Assembly (NCBI RefSeq): GCF_014635545.1 | Contig: NZ_BMDA01000003.1 | Coordinates: 1-64,000 of the forward strand | Source: Acinetobacter courvalinii | GTDB taxonomy: Bacteria; Pseudomonadota; Gammaproteobacteria; Pseudomonadales; Moraxellaceae | Length of the DNA: 64,000 bases | Direction: 5' to 3' | Shown here: piece after piece, positions 45,974-52,246 of the stretch | How positions within the stretch are numbered: position 1 is the stretch's first letter | Layout of the letters: every line of letters begins with the position of its first letter | Translations under genes and position numbers: made by a program | Notes under the pieces: generated by a model | The model's input: only the letters and a program-made list of their open reading frames with translations | The model's database searches: none | Told to the model about the DNA's origin: nothing

Positions 45974-46960
45974 TTAGAGGGTCTTGAGCAGACTAGAGAA
46001 AGCATCTTGTAAACGCTGAAGTTTTGGCATTTGCAACTGTTCCAGCTTTTCGGCCAGTTCATTGATGCTCATGGCCTGAAACAAATAATTATTTTCGGCC
46101 AAAGGCGACTCATTAAATAACCAGCACATCAGGCCAGTGTGCGGATCGACATAAAAATCGCCATGAAAAGCCTGCATCATCTGCTCAAGTGCCAGCAAGC
46201 GCTCTGGGGTTAAGAATTTCACAAACTCAAATTCACTGATACCACTCTGCTGATATTTCTGGTTAAAACGGATATCACTGGACTGCCATTCAATGCCAAG
46301 ATGACAACGGCTTTTATGTGCGGCTGAAATACTCACGCCTTTATAGGGAAAATTCTCCATCAGCACCCCCCACAAATCACAATGAGTGGTTTCCCAAACC
46401 TCTCTTCCCTGATCGTCGGTTGTTTTAGTTAAATAAGTGTAATGATATTTAATCACTGAATAATCATAGTTTTTCTGTTTAATGAGCATTTGCCCAGTAA
46501 GTAAGGTTGTAACGGTATTGTCTTTATCACCGAGTTGAAATAAGGGATGTTCCTGTAATACATGGGTTAATGGTGTATTTTCATGATCAAACCGAACCTG
46601 ATAGGTCTGTTCCAGCAGATAAAGCCTGAGTTCCTGTTTTAAGTTTTCCAGTTCAATGGTCGGAATGCGATAACGCAGCCCAAGAGCAAACAAAGCAACA
46701 CAAACAATCAGGTAGTAGCCTGAGAACAAAAGGCCAGCCAATAAAAAAATCAGGCTCAGTGTGGTCAGCGCCCAGTAAAGGTAATTCTTGATATGCAGAT
46801 TTTGTTCGCCTTGCCAGTGTCTTAAGCGATGAATAAGCGTGTCGGGTGTGGGCTGTTCCTCAAGCAACTGGCGAATGGCCTTAATATTTTCTAAGGTCAC
46901 CTGATTATGCATGAATTGATTTTGAAAGGTTTTTTGAATTTTTTTAGATATAAATGGCAT
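45974..46960 (-). CDS. DUF3137 family membrane protein (copy 2)
   Basis: This 328-residue paralogue of the next gene has the same layout: a helical N-terminus, two membrane segments (NYLYWALTTLSLIFLLAGLL and YYLIVCVALFALGLRY), then VIKYHYTYLTKTTDDQG, LWGVLMENFPYKGVSISAAH, WQSSDIRFNQKYQQSGISE and LMCWLFNESPLAENNYLF. The shared WQSSDI and LWG segments show duplication followed by divergence. It probably heads a DUF3137-DUF3137-lemA transcription unit. Function unknown. Confidence 0.8.
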   Translation of the reverse strand: MPFISKKIQKTFQNQFMHNQVTLENIKAIRQLLEEQPTPDTLIHRLRHWQGEQNLHIKNYLYWALTTLSLIFLLAGLLFSGYYLIVCVALFALGLRYRIPTIELENLKQELRLYLLEQTYQVRFDHENTPLTHVLQEHPLFQLGDKDNTVTTLLTGQMLIKQKNYDYSVIKYHYTYLTKTTDDQGREVWETTHCDLWGVLMENFPYKGVSISAAHKSRCHLGIEWQSSDIRFNQKYQQSGISEFEFVKFLTPERLLALEQMMQAFHGDFYVDPHTGLMCWLFNESPLAENNYLFQAMSINELAEKLEQLQMPKLQRLQDAFSSLLKTL

Positions 46961-46983
46961 GGTTTTCTTAAATCATTATTCTG

Positions 46984-47016
46984 AAAAAAATAGGCTAAAC
47001 CTGAATTTAGCCTATT
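46984..47016 (-). terminator. Rho-independent terminator after queA
   Basis: On the minus strand AATAGGCTAAA (47016-47006) pairs with TTTAGCCTATT (46999-46989), followed by a seven-base T-run. Confidence 0.92.
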
Positions 47017-47023
47017 GATTGTT

Positions 47024-48061
47024 TTAAGCGTCGAGTTGATCAATCAGCATCGCATCGCCATAACTAAAGAAACGATAACGTTGTTGCACCGCATGTTTAT
47101 AAGCGGCCAAGATATTGTCACGATTCGACAAGGCTGAAACCAGCATCAATAAAGTCGATTCAGGTAAATGGAAGTTGGTAATCAAACGATCCACGATACA
47201 GAACTGATAACCCGGATAGATAAAGATCTGGGTATCACCGGTCCACGCTGCAATTTGGCCTTGGTTGGCCTGTGCTGCACTTTCCAGCGCACGGGTCGCC
47301 GTAGTGCCTACCGCAATCACCTTATTACCGCGTGCCTTGGTTGCCAGAATCAGGTCAATGGTGGCTTGCGGGACATCACACCATTCACTATGCATAATGT
47401 GATTGGTAATGTCTGTAGTACGCACAGGCATAAACGTTCCTGCACCGACATGCAAGGTCACAAAGGTTTTTTGTACGCCTTTAGCAGCCAATTTTTCTAA
47501 TAGGTCTTGATCGAAATGCAGACTGGCTGTAGGCGCAGCGACACTGGCAATTTTTTCAGGATCATGGAACACAGTTTGATAACGTTCAGTATCAATCTCT
47601 TCGGCTTCACGATTGAAATAAGGTGGAATCGGGAGCTGACCGTATTGATCCAGTACCGACAAAATCGGTTGTGAAAATTTCACCACAAACAGGTTTTCAT
47701 GGCGGCCTTGTACAGCGACAGGAACCGCATCTTCACCGATATACAGTTCTGCGCCTGCTTTAGGTGAGTTACTTGATTTGATATGGCAATGCGCAGTGTG
47801 GGTATCCAGCATGCGCTCAACCAGCACTTCGATTGCGCCACCGGTAGCACGTTTGCCTTTTAAGCGTGCTTTCATGACTTTGGTGTCATTCAGTACCAGT
47901 AAATCGCCCTCTTCGAGTAGATCGAGAATATCGGTAAAGGCATGGTCATGATATTGACCTTGCGCATCGATATGCAGCAGGCGAGATGCGCTACGGCTGT
48001 CTAATGGATAGCGAGCAATAAGTTCATCGGGGAGATCAAACGAAAAGTCGGAGAGTTGCAT
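47024..48061 (-). CDS. queA: S-adenosylmethionine:tRNA ribosyltransferase-isomerase
   Basis: The 345-residue enzyme transfers the ribosyl part of SAM to preQ1 in tRNA, forming epoxyqueuosine. Key segments are [19 protein letters not shown] at the start, [48 protein letters not shown] and [19 protein letters not shown]. Start 48061 is used because [11 protein letters not shown] is the conserved N-terminus; an ATG six codons earlier adds non-conserved residues. It acts directly after Tgt in the queuosine pathway. Confidence 0.96.
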   Translation of the reverse strand: MQLSDFSFDLPDELIARYPLDSRSASRLLHIDAQGQYHDHAFTDILDLLEEGDLLVLNDTKVMKARLKGKRATGGAIEVLVERMLDTHTAHCHIKSSNSPKAGAELYIGEDAVPVAVQGRHENLFVVKFSQPILSVLDQYGQLPIPPYFNREAEEIDTERYQTVFHDPEKIASVAAPTASLHFDQDLLEKLAAKGVQKTFVTLHVGAGTFMPVRTTDITNHIMHSEWCDVPQATIDLILATKARGNKVIAVGTTATRALESAAQANQGQIAAWTGDTQIFIYPGYQFCIVDRLITNFHLPESTLLMLVSALSNRDNILAAYKHAVQQRYRFFSYGDAMLIDQLDA

Positions 48062-48188
48062 ACATCTAAAACATTGCAAAAATTGGGCGTAGTATAGTCT
48101 TTTTTGCGTTTTTTCGCTGAGTTCGCGTGTTTATAAGCAGAAAAATATCCGAATGATTTAAAAGTGAGCAATAAGCGTGAGTTAGTGT

Positions 48189-48216
48189 TTGACAATAAAA
48201 TCAAACAGGTTATTAT
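48189..48216 (+). promoter_or_regulatory. Promoter of tRNA-Leu
   Basis: A consensus TTGACA (48189-48194) and TATTAT (48211-48216) are separated by 16 bases, 25 bases before the tRNA. Confidence 0.8.
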
Positions 48217-48241
48217 ACGCAACACAAAGCATCGCACTCTT

Positions 48242-48328
48242 CCCGAGGTGGTGAAATTGGTAGACGCGGCGGACTCAAAATCCGCTGTCAGAGATGACGT
48301 GTCGGTTCGAGTCCGACCCTCGGGACCA
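48242..48328 (+). tRNA. tRNA-Leu (anticodon CAA)
   Basis: An 87-nt class II tRNA. The acceptor stem CCCGAGG pairs with CCTCGGG, followed by discriminator A and an encoded CCA (48326-48328). The anticodon arm is GCGGA-CTCAAAA-TCCGC with CAA in the loop centre. A long variable arm follows, then the T arm GTCGG-TTCGAGT-CCGAC. The integrase gene begins 177 bases downstream, so the 3' end is the likely attachment site of the prophage. Confidence 0.95.
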
Positions 48329-48353
48329 TTCGATGTCTTACACAGATATTTCG

Positions 48354-48393
48354 AAGCCCCAAGTTCTTATTATTCAAGGACTTGGGGCTTTGT
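48354..48393 (+). terminator. Hairpin after tRNA-Leu
   Basis: AAGCCCCAAG (48354-48363) pairs with CTTGGGGCTT (48381-48390) over a 17-nt loop, followed by a short TTTGTC. It may end the tRNA transcript. It could also lie within the attachment region. Confidence 0.55.
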
Positions 48394-48505
48394 CGTTTCT
48401 GGTGTTTGTGTTTTTTTACGGTATTTTCGGGGTTTTTCAGGTATATATTTCCACACATTTTCCACACTTTTTTTTGTGGGTTTATTTTTGGAAATTAGGA
48501 ACTTG

Positions 48506-49576
48506 GTGCATAAAATGAGTTTGTCTGTTTATCAGCAGGCGAATGGCTCATGGCGAGCTGATTTGCGTGTATTAGATGTGCGTTGCAGTAAAGTTAAGAA
48601 ATCTAAGCTTGATGTAATGAAGTGGGCAGCACAACGTGAGCGAGATATTTTGCTCAATCACTCCACTGAAGAAGCTTTAAAGAAAAAAATTGTTTTAACC
48701 GTTCATGAAGCTTTATCCAGGTACTCGGCTGAAGTGTCACAATTTAAAAAGACTGCAAAAAAAGAACAGCAACGGATTAAATATTTTCAGGACCATTTAC
48801 CTAAGGTCGACTGGCCACTGGTGAACTATGAATCTGATTATCTGGCCAACTATCGTGATCAATGTCTAAATCGATCGATCAACCCATTAAAAGCGAGCTC
48901 TGTCCGTCGGGATTTTTCCACGTTGTCCGCATTTTTCTCTTGGTGCGTCGAAAAGAAATGGATTAAACATAATCCCGTTGCTGACGTGAAGTTGCCACCC
49001 AAGCCAAAGAACAGGGAACGTCGTGTCGAATTAGATGAGGTTGAGAAAATGTTAGCTGCATTAAAATATGTGCCGGGTACGGTACCAGAAACAAAAATGC
49101 AGGAAGTCGCATTAATCTGGCTCATTGCTATGGCCACGGGTATGCGATCGGGCGAGATTGTGAACCGGCTGCCGCGCGAAGTGCAACTTGCAAAAAGTCA
49201 GGTTCTATTACCTGATACAAAAAATGGAACGTCTCGAATTGTTCCGTTGGATAATTTTGCTGTTCATCTTTGGTCTTTAGCGCTTCAAATCGACCGCAAG
49301 GCATGTCCTAAAGTATTTACTGTTTCTGATTCATCACGAGATACTTTGTTCCGGAAGGCTCGGAAATTAGCCGGTTTAGAAAATGCAGATCTGACTTTCC
49401 ATGATTCCAGACATGAGGCAGCATCTTTGATGGCCAAGCGAATCAAAAATGCTTTGACGTTGTGCAAGATATTCGGTTGGAAGGACCCAAAATTCGCCCT
49501 GGTGTATTACAACCCTACAAATAATGAAATCGTGGATGAACTGAATCAATCCTGTGAGTTTCAAAAGATAGCGTAA
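48506..49576 (+). CDS. int: Tyrosine-type phage integrase
   Basis: The site-specific recombinase has an N-terminal arm-binding region (YQQANGSWRADLRVLDVR), a SAM-like core-binding domain (LSRYSAEVSQFKKTAKKEQQ) and the catalytic domain. Visible catalytic residues are Arg in ATGMRSGEI, His and Arg in FHDSRHEAAS, the Trp/His position in FGWKDPKFA and the nucleophile Tyr in ALVYYNPTNNE. GTG 48506 is chosen because AGGA lies five bases upstream; ATG 48515 is a close alternative. The frame stays open through the tRNA, which is not coding. It sits against tRNA-Leu, the presumed attB. Confidence 0.9.
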   Translation: MHKMSLSVYQQANGSWRADLRVLDVRCSKVKKSKLDVMKWAAQRERDILLNHSTEEALKKKIVLTVHEALSRYSAEVSQFKKTAKKEQQRIKYFQDHLPKVDWPLVNYESDYLANYRDQCLNRSINPLKASSVRRDFSTLSAFFSWCVEKKWIKHNPVADVKLPPKPKNRERRVELDEVEKMLAALKYVPGTVPETKMQEVALIWLIAMATGMRSGEIVNRLPREVQLAKSQVLLPDTKNGTSRIVPLDNFAVHLWSLALQIDRKACPKVFTVSDSSRDTLFRKARKLAGLENADLTFHDSRHEAASLMAKRIKNALTLCKIFGWKDPKFALVYYNPTNNEIVDELNQSCEFQKIA

Positions 49577-49580
49577 TAAA

Positions 49581-49609
49581 AAAGCCACCTGACGGTGGCT
49601 TTATTTTTT
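49581..49609. terminator. Bidirectional terminator between integrase and the early operon
   Basis: AAAGCCACC (49581-49589) and GGTGGCTTT (49594-49602), with loop TGAC, are flanked by A- and T-runs. It ends the plus-strand int gene and the minus-strand block. Confidence 0.85.
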
Positions 49610-49898
49610 AGGAGTACTGCACGACGGCTTTATCGTAGGCCATCGCGTAATCGATTACATCCTTAGCCCTCCAGCGTTGAACAGTATGATCATCTTTAGT
49701 AGGTAGATCCCGGCTAGGTGGGAAATGCTTATTTGTGATGATATACCTTTTCACATAATCGGCAGAGTAATCAAAATATTGAGCGATATCATCAAGGTCC
49801 CATAATTGATGCTCGATCGGAATGATTGGCTTTGATTCGATAGCCTTCATCATTTTAAGGAATACTTTTTCCAGTAATTTTTCTGCATTCAGTTCCAT
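49608..49898 (-). CDS. AlpA/excisionase-like DNA-binding protein
   Basis: The 96-residue protein contains a winged helix-turn-helix of the AlpA/Xis type: LWDLDDIAQYFDYSADYVKR, then HFPPSRDLP and VQRWRAKDVIDYA. It is convergent with the integrase, which is the usual place for a directionality factor. It is the last gene of the minus-strand early block. It could be an excisionase or a regulator of excision; which one is inference. Confidence 0.7.
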   Translation of the reverse strand: MELNAEKLLEKVFLKMMKAIESKPIIPIEHQLWDLDDIAQYFDYSADYVKRYIITNKHFPPSRDLPTKDDHTVQRWRAKDVIDYAMAYDKAVVQYS

Positions 49899-49909
49899 TG
49901 TTCAGATCC

Positions 49910-50110
49910 TTAAAAGGGTAAATCATCCATTTCATTGTCTTGTTCTAACTGAGCACGAAATTCAAGTTCAGCCAGCACAGCATCACGGATACGTTGTCCT
50001 TGTTCTGTTACATCTAAATGCAATAGATCCTCAGTGGCCAAGCTCTTAACACTTCGACCTTTGAACTTCCCAAAAGTGATGATATCGAAATTACATGCAT
50101 CCATTTTCAT
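49910..50110 (-). CDS. Small phage protein with SSB-like C-terminal tail
   Basis: The 66-residue protein has a short FGKFKGRSVKSLATEDLLHL segment, similar to the DUF3820 motif found in exonuclease-related proteins. It ends in NEMDDLPF. That acidic, Phe-terminated tail resembles the C-terminal tip of bacterial SSB, which recruits DNA-repair and replication proteins. The start codon overlaps the stop of a 26-codon peptide gene (ATGA), so translation is coupled. It lies in the phage replication block. Interaction with host replication proteins is inference. Confidence 0.65.
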   Translation of the reverse strand: MKMDACNFDIITFGKFKGRSVKSLATEDLLHLDVTEQGQRIRDAVLAELEFRAQLEQDNEMDDLPF

Positions 50111-50187
50111 GACCCCATAACTTGTGTAAGAAAATAAACAGCCCCCATAAATGAGGAACTGCTCAGGATAATTGTGGCGTTTGTCAT
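50107..50187 (-). CDS. 26-aa hydrophobic peptide gene
   Basis: A complete 27-codon frame (MTNATIILSSSSFMGAVYFL, then TQVMGS) with AAAAGG nine bases upstream of ATG 50187. Its start overlaps the stop of the 103-aa gene and its stop overlaps the start of the 66-aa gene, both as ATGA. The peptide could span a membrane once. Its main role may be translational coupling; a function as a micro-protein is not excluded. Confidence 0.55.
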   Translation of the reverse strand: MTNATIILSSSSFMGAVYFLTQVMGS

Positions 50188-50495
50188 GCTGACCTTTTCA
50201 GATTGCTTGTGTTGCATAAGCATTTACCTACCCTTAAATAATCAGCAACCCTTGGAGCATTTGCAGGGGTCAGGTCGTATCGATACAAGTCAAAAGTTCG
50301 TACCCGGGTTTTAACTGTAATACGGTCTTGATCGATCGCAGTGATCTCCCCAGTGTAATGTTTATGGTCCACAATAATTTTATGGCCATAACCGTTTTTA
50401 CGTTCCTGAATAGAAAAATTGACCTGTTGGCCAATGGCTAAAGCTTCGTAGTCAGGAAGGATGAGGCCACCACATTGGCAATTGAATTTAGACAT
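50184..50495 (-). CDS. Phage protein with N-terminal Cys motif (103 aa)
   Basis: MSKFNCQCGGLILPDYEALA begins with a CxC pair, and CLC recurs near the C-terminus (VGKCLCNTSNLKRSA). Between them is a beta-rich stretch (VNFSIQERKNGYGHKIIVDH, YTGEITAIDQDRITVKTRV) that resembles a small SH3- or OB-like barrel. ATG 50495 follows GGGGGATCAAA; an earlier ATG at 50537 lacks such a site and lies deep in the upstream gene. Function unknown. Confidence 0.65.
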   Translation of the reverse strand: MSKFNCQCGGLILPDYEALAIGQQVNFSIQERKNGYGHKIIVDHKHYTGEITAIDQDRITVKTRVRTFDLYRYDLTPANAPRVADYLRVGKCLCNTSNLKRSA

Positions 50496-50880
50496 TTTGA
50501 TCCCCCTGATAATCCTTAAATTCTTCAGGACATTCACTATCTAAAGGTGTTTCTATAGATTTAATAACGTTGTTACAGCATCGACATACTAAGTTCCAGC
50601 TTATAAATGGTTCCTTGCCACTCCAAAAGCCGATTAAGCCTGTAATGTTGTTATCATTTTCTAATCTGATTAGTTCTTCGGTTGTGTATTCCCTTTTTAG
50701 AAGTTGCTTCTTTTGTTCAGCTTGCTTGAAAAACCACCATGTTATAAAAAGCCGGCGAGTATCTTCTTTTTCAAAAAAATCATACGTGCTATGGATTTTA
50801 AAACATTCATCGTCAGCTGAGATGCCAAAGGTATCTGCACAGTATTTTTTAAAATTATCTAAATTTTTAGCTGTATACAT
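50488..50880 (-). CDS. Hypothetical phage protein (130 aa)
   Basis: The 130-residue soluble protein has an N-terminal helical region (NLDNFKKYCADTFGISADDE), a Trp-rich middle (ITWWFFKQAEQKKQLLKREY) and a VCRCCNNVIKS segment whose three cysteines may bind a metal. It overlaps the next gene by eight bases. I do not recognise the family. Confidence 0.6.
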   Translation of the reverse strand: MYTAKNLDNFKKYCADTFGISADDECFKIHSTYDFFEKEDTRRLFITWWFFKQAEQKKQLLKREYTTEELIRLENDNNITGLIGFWSGKEPFISWNLVCRCCNNVIKSIETPLDSECPEEFKDYQGDQNV

Positions 50881-50883
50881 GAT

Positions 50884-51318
50884 TTATCCCTCTGCATTTA
50901 CAGGGGTGAATTCAAAATCATCACCACTTACATAATTATCGAAATGAATTTTGGTAATTTCAAAACAGTCACGTCCCCAACCTTCTTCATGAAAAATTGA
51001 GTTGATACCCCAACTGGAGGCAATGTCAGTTGCAACCGTATCTTTTCCGTTATAACAGGCCCAAAATACCTTTTTAGAAATCATTTTTAGAATGACTTTG
51101 ACAATATCCCCATTATTTTCTTTAAGCCGGCTTTCATGATTGGACCAAAAATTATTGTGTTCATGAAGTTCGCTATCTGTGCATTTAATAACAATGGTGA
51201 ACTCTAAATCACACACATCACTCCATTTGTCATATTTGACATGGAATGTGCGTGGATCGCATTGTAAATATTCTGGAATTTCCGCTTGTTCTGTTTGTAA
51301 TGTAGAATCGTTTTGCAT
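50884..51318 (-). CDS. DUF2528-like phage protein (144 aa)
   Basis: A strand-rich N-terminus (TFHVKYDKWSDVCDLEFTIV), then HNNFWSNHESRLKENNGD and a C-terminal IFHEEGWGRDCFEITKIHFD match my memory of DUF2528, a family from phage early regions. GGAGCG precedes the start. The function is unknown. A conserved hairpin (51344-51375) lies in its leader. Confidence 0.6.
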   Translation of the reverse strand: MQNDSTLQTEQAEIPEYLQCDPRTFHVKYDKWSDVCDLEFTIVIKCTDSELHEHNNFWSNHESRLKENNGDIVKVILKMISKKVFWACYNGKDTVATDIASSWGINSIFHEEGWGRDCFEITKIHFDNYVSGDDFEFTPVNAEG

Positions 51319-51343
51319 AATTTCGCTCCGGAGTAATTGTGTG

Positions 51344-51375
51344 TCACATACAGGAGTGGCCGCTTCTGTATGTGA
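51344..51375. other. Leader hairpin in the prophage early block
   Basis: TCACATACAG (51344-51353) and CTGTATGTGA (51366-51375) form a perfect 10-bp stem with a 12-nt loop in the 72-base gap between two minus-strand genes. No T-run follows, so it is more likely an mRNA-processing or operator element than a terminator. Confidence 0.5.
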
Positions 51376-51390
51376 GCTCTAAATTTAAAG

Positions 51391-52020
51391 TTAGTGGAAT
51401 GGTCGTTTTGGCTGTTCTTCAGCGGCTTCTTTTAATACTTCTAGAATGACCTCTAAGACTTTGACACCTGCATTATTTTTTCTTTCTTCTTTACGGTCTG
51501 TTTCCACTTGGGAGTGGATCTGTTTTGCCAATTCTGGATCAATAGATTCAAGCCCTAGTTTTTGGAAAACTTCTTCCTCATATGCCCATTTGTGAATTGT
51601 GTTAGGACGAATACAATTTTTCCCATCAAAAATGCGGTAATTTTCACCGTCGAAAATAACCGGGGAAAAAATTCTATTGTCGTAGCAGACAATAATTAGA
51701 TTTCGGATTTTCTCCGGTTTAATACGAACATCCTTAAAAAGCGTCTCGGATTTTTTTGATGCGTCAAAAACAGGGATACCCTCAAATTCAATCTTGTAGC
51801 TTTCATTTTTTGTCTGAAGTGCAATTCTTTCGAAGAAATCTATTTCGTCTTGAGGTCTATTTTTTTTAACTAATTCAAGTGCATTAAATAGATTTGTTCG
51901 ACTGCAGTGTGAAGGTAGGCGCCCAATATAAAAATTACTTTGCTCCTCATTAAGCAGCATTGTATGGTTCTCAGTCGGTGAGATCTCGATGGTTAATTTG
52001 AAGATTGGATGATTTTTCAT
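51391..52020 (-). CDS. Hypothetical phage protein (209 aa)
   Basis: The 209-residue soluble protein has strand-rich N and middle parts (HPIFKLTIEISPTENHTMLL, IRNLIIVCYDNRIFSPVIFD, NYRIFDGKNCIRPNTIHKWA) and a helical C-terminus (VKVLEVILEVLKEAAEEQ). AGGAAATTAGAA precedes the start. I recognise no family. It lies between the primase operon genes and the DUF2528-like gene. Confidence 0.62.
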   Translation of the reverse strand: MKNHPIFKLTIEISPTENHTMLLNEEQSNFYIGRLPSHCSRTNLFNALELVKKNRPQDEIDFFERIALQTKNESYKIEFEGIPVFDASKKSETLFKDVRIKPEKIRNLIIVCYDNRIFSPVIFDGENYRIFDGKNCIRPNTIHKWAYEEEVFQKLGLESIDPELAKQIHSQVETDRKEERKNNAGVKVLEVILEVLKEAAEEQPKRPFH

Positions 52021-52036
52021 TTCTAATTTCCTAATA

Positions 52037-52246
52037 TTAGCCTGGTTGAAAAATAAGACTTTGTAATAAAACGATCCGTTCCTTGAGGTTCGTGTACTGC
52101 TCCCAAGGCAGATTTTTTTTGATTACCTGTAAAACGTCCTTCGCTTCTTTACGTGTTGAGCGGTTGTTTTGATACTTCAAAGAGCAAATACAGCTCTCCA
52201 CTTGGCCTATGGCCTCATCAATATTTCGCGGGTCAACAGTAGTCAT
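52037..52246 (-). CDS. Small phage protein (69 aa)
   Basis: ATG 52246 overlaps the primase stop codon (ATGA). The product (MTTVDPRNIDEAIGQVESCI, ending LKERIVLLQSLIFQPG) is helical and charged, with no known motif. A longer frame from 52297 would lie inside the primase gene. Its strict coupling to the primase suggests a role in phage replication, which is inference. Confidence 0.62.
   Translation of the reverse strand: MTTVDPRNIDEAIGQVESCICSLKYQNNRSTRKEAKDVLQVIKKNLPWEQYTNLKERIVLLQSLIFQPG

Noticed and set aside
48164-48505. Integrase reading frame open upstream through the tRNA
   Set aside because: The open frame crosses tRNA-Leu and its promoter. The recombinase fold begins after 48515 and a ribosome-binding site precedes GTG 48506.
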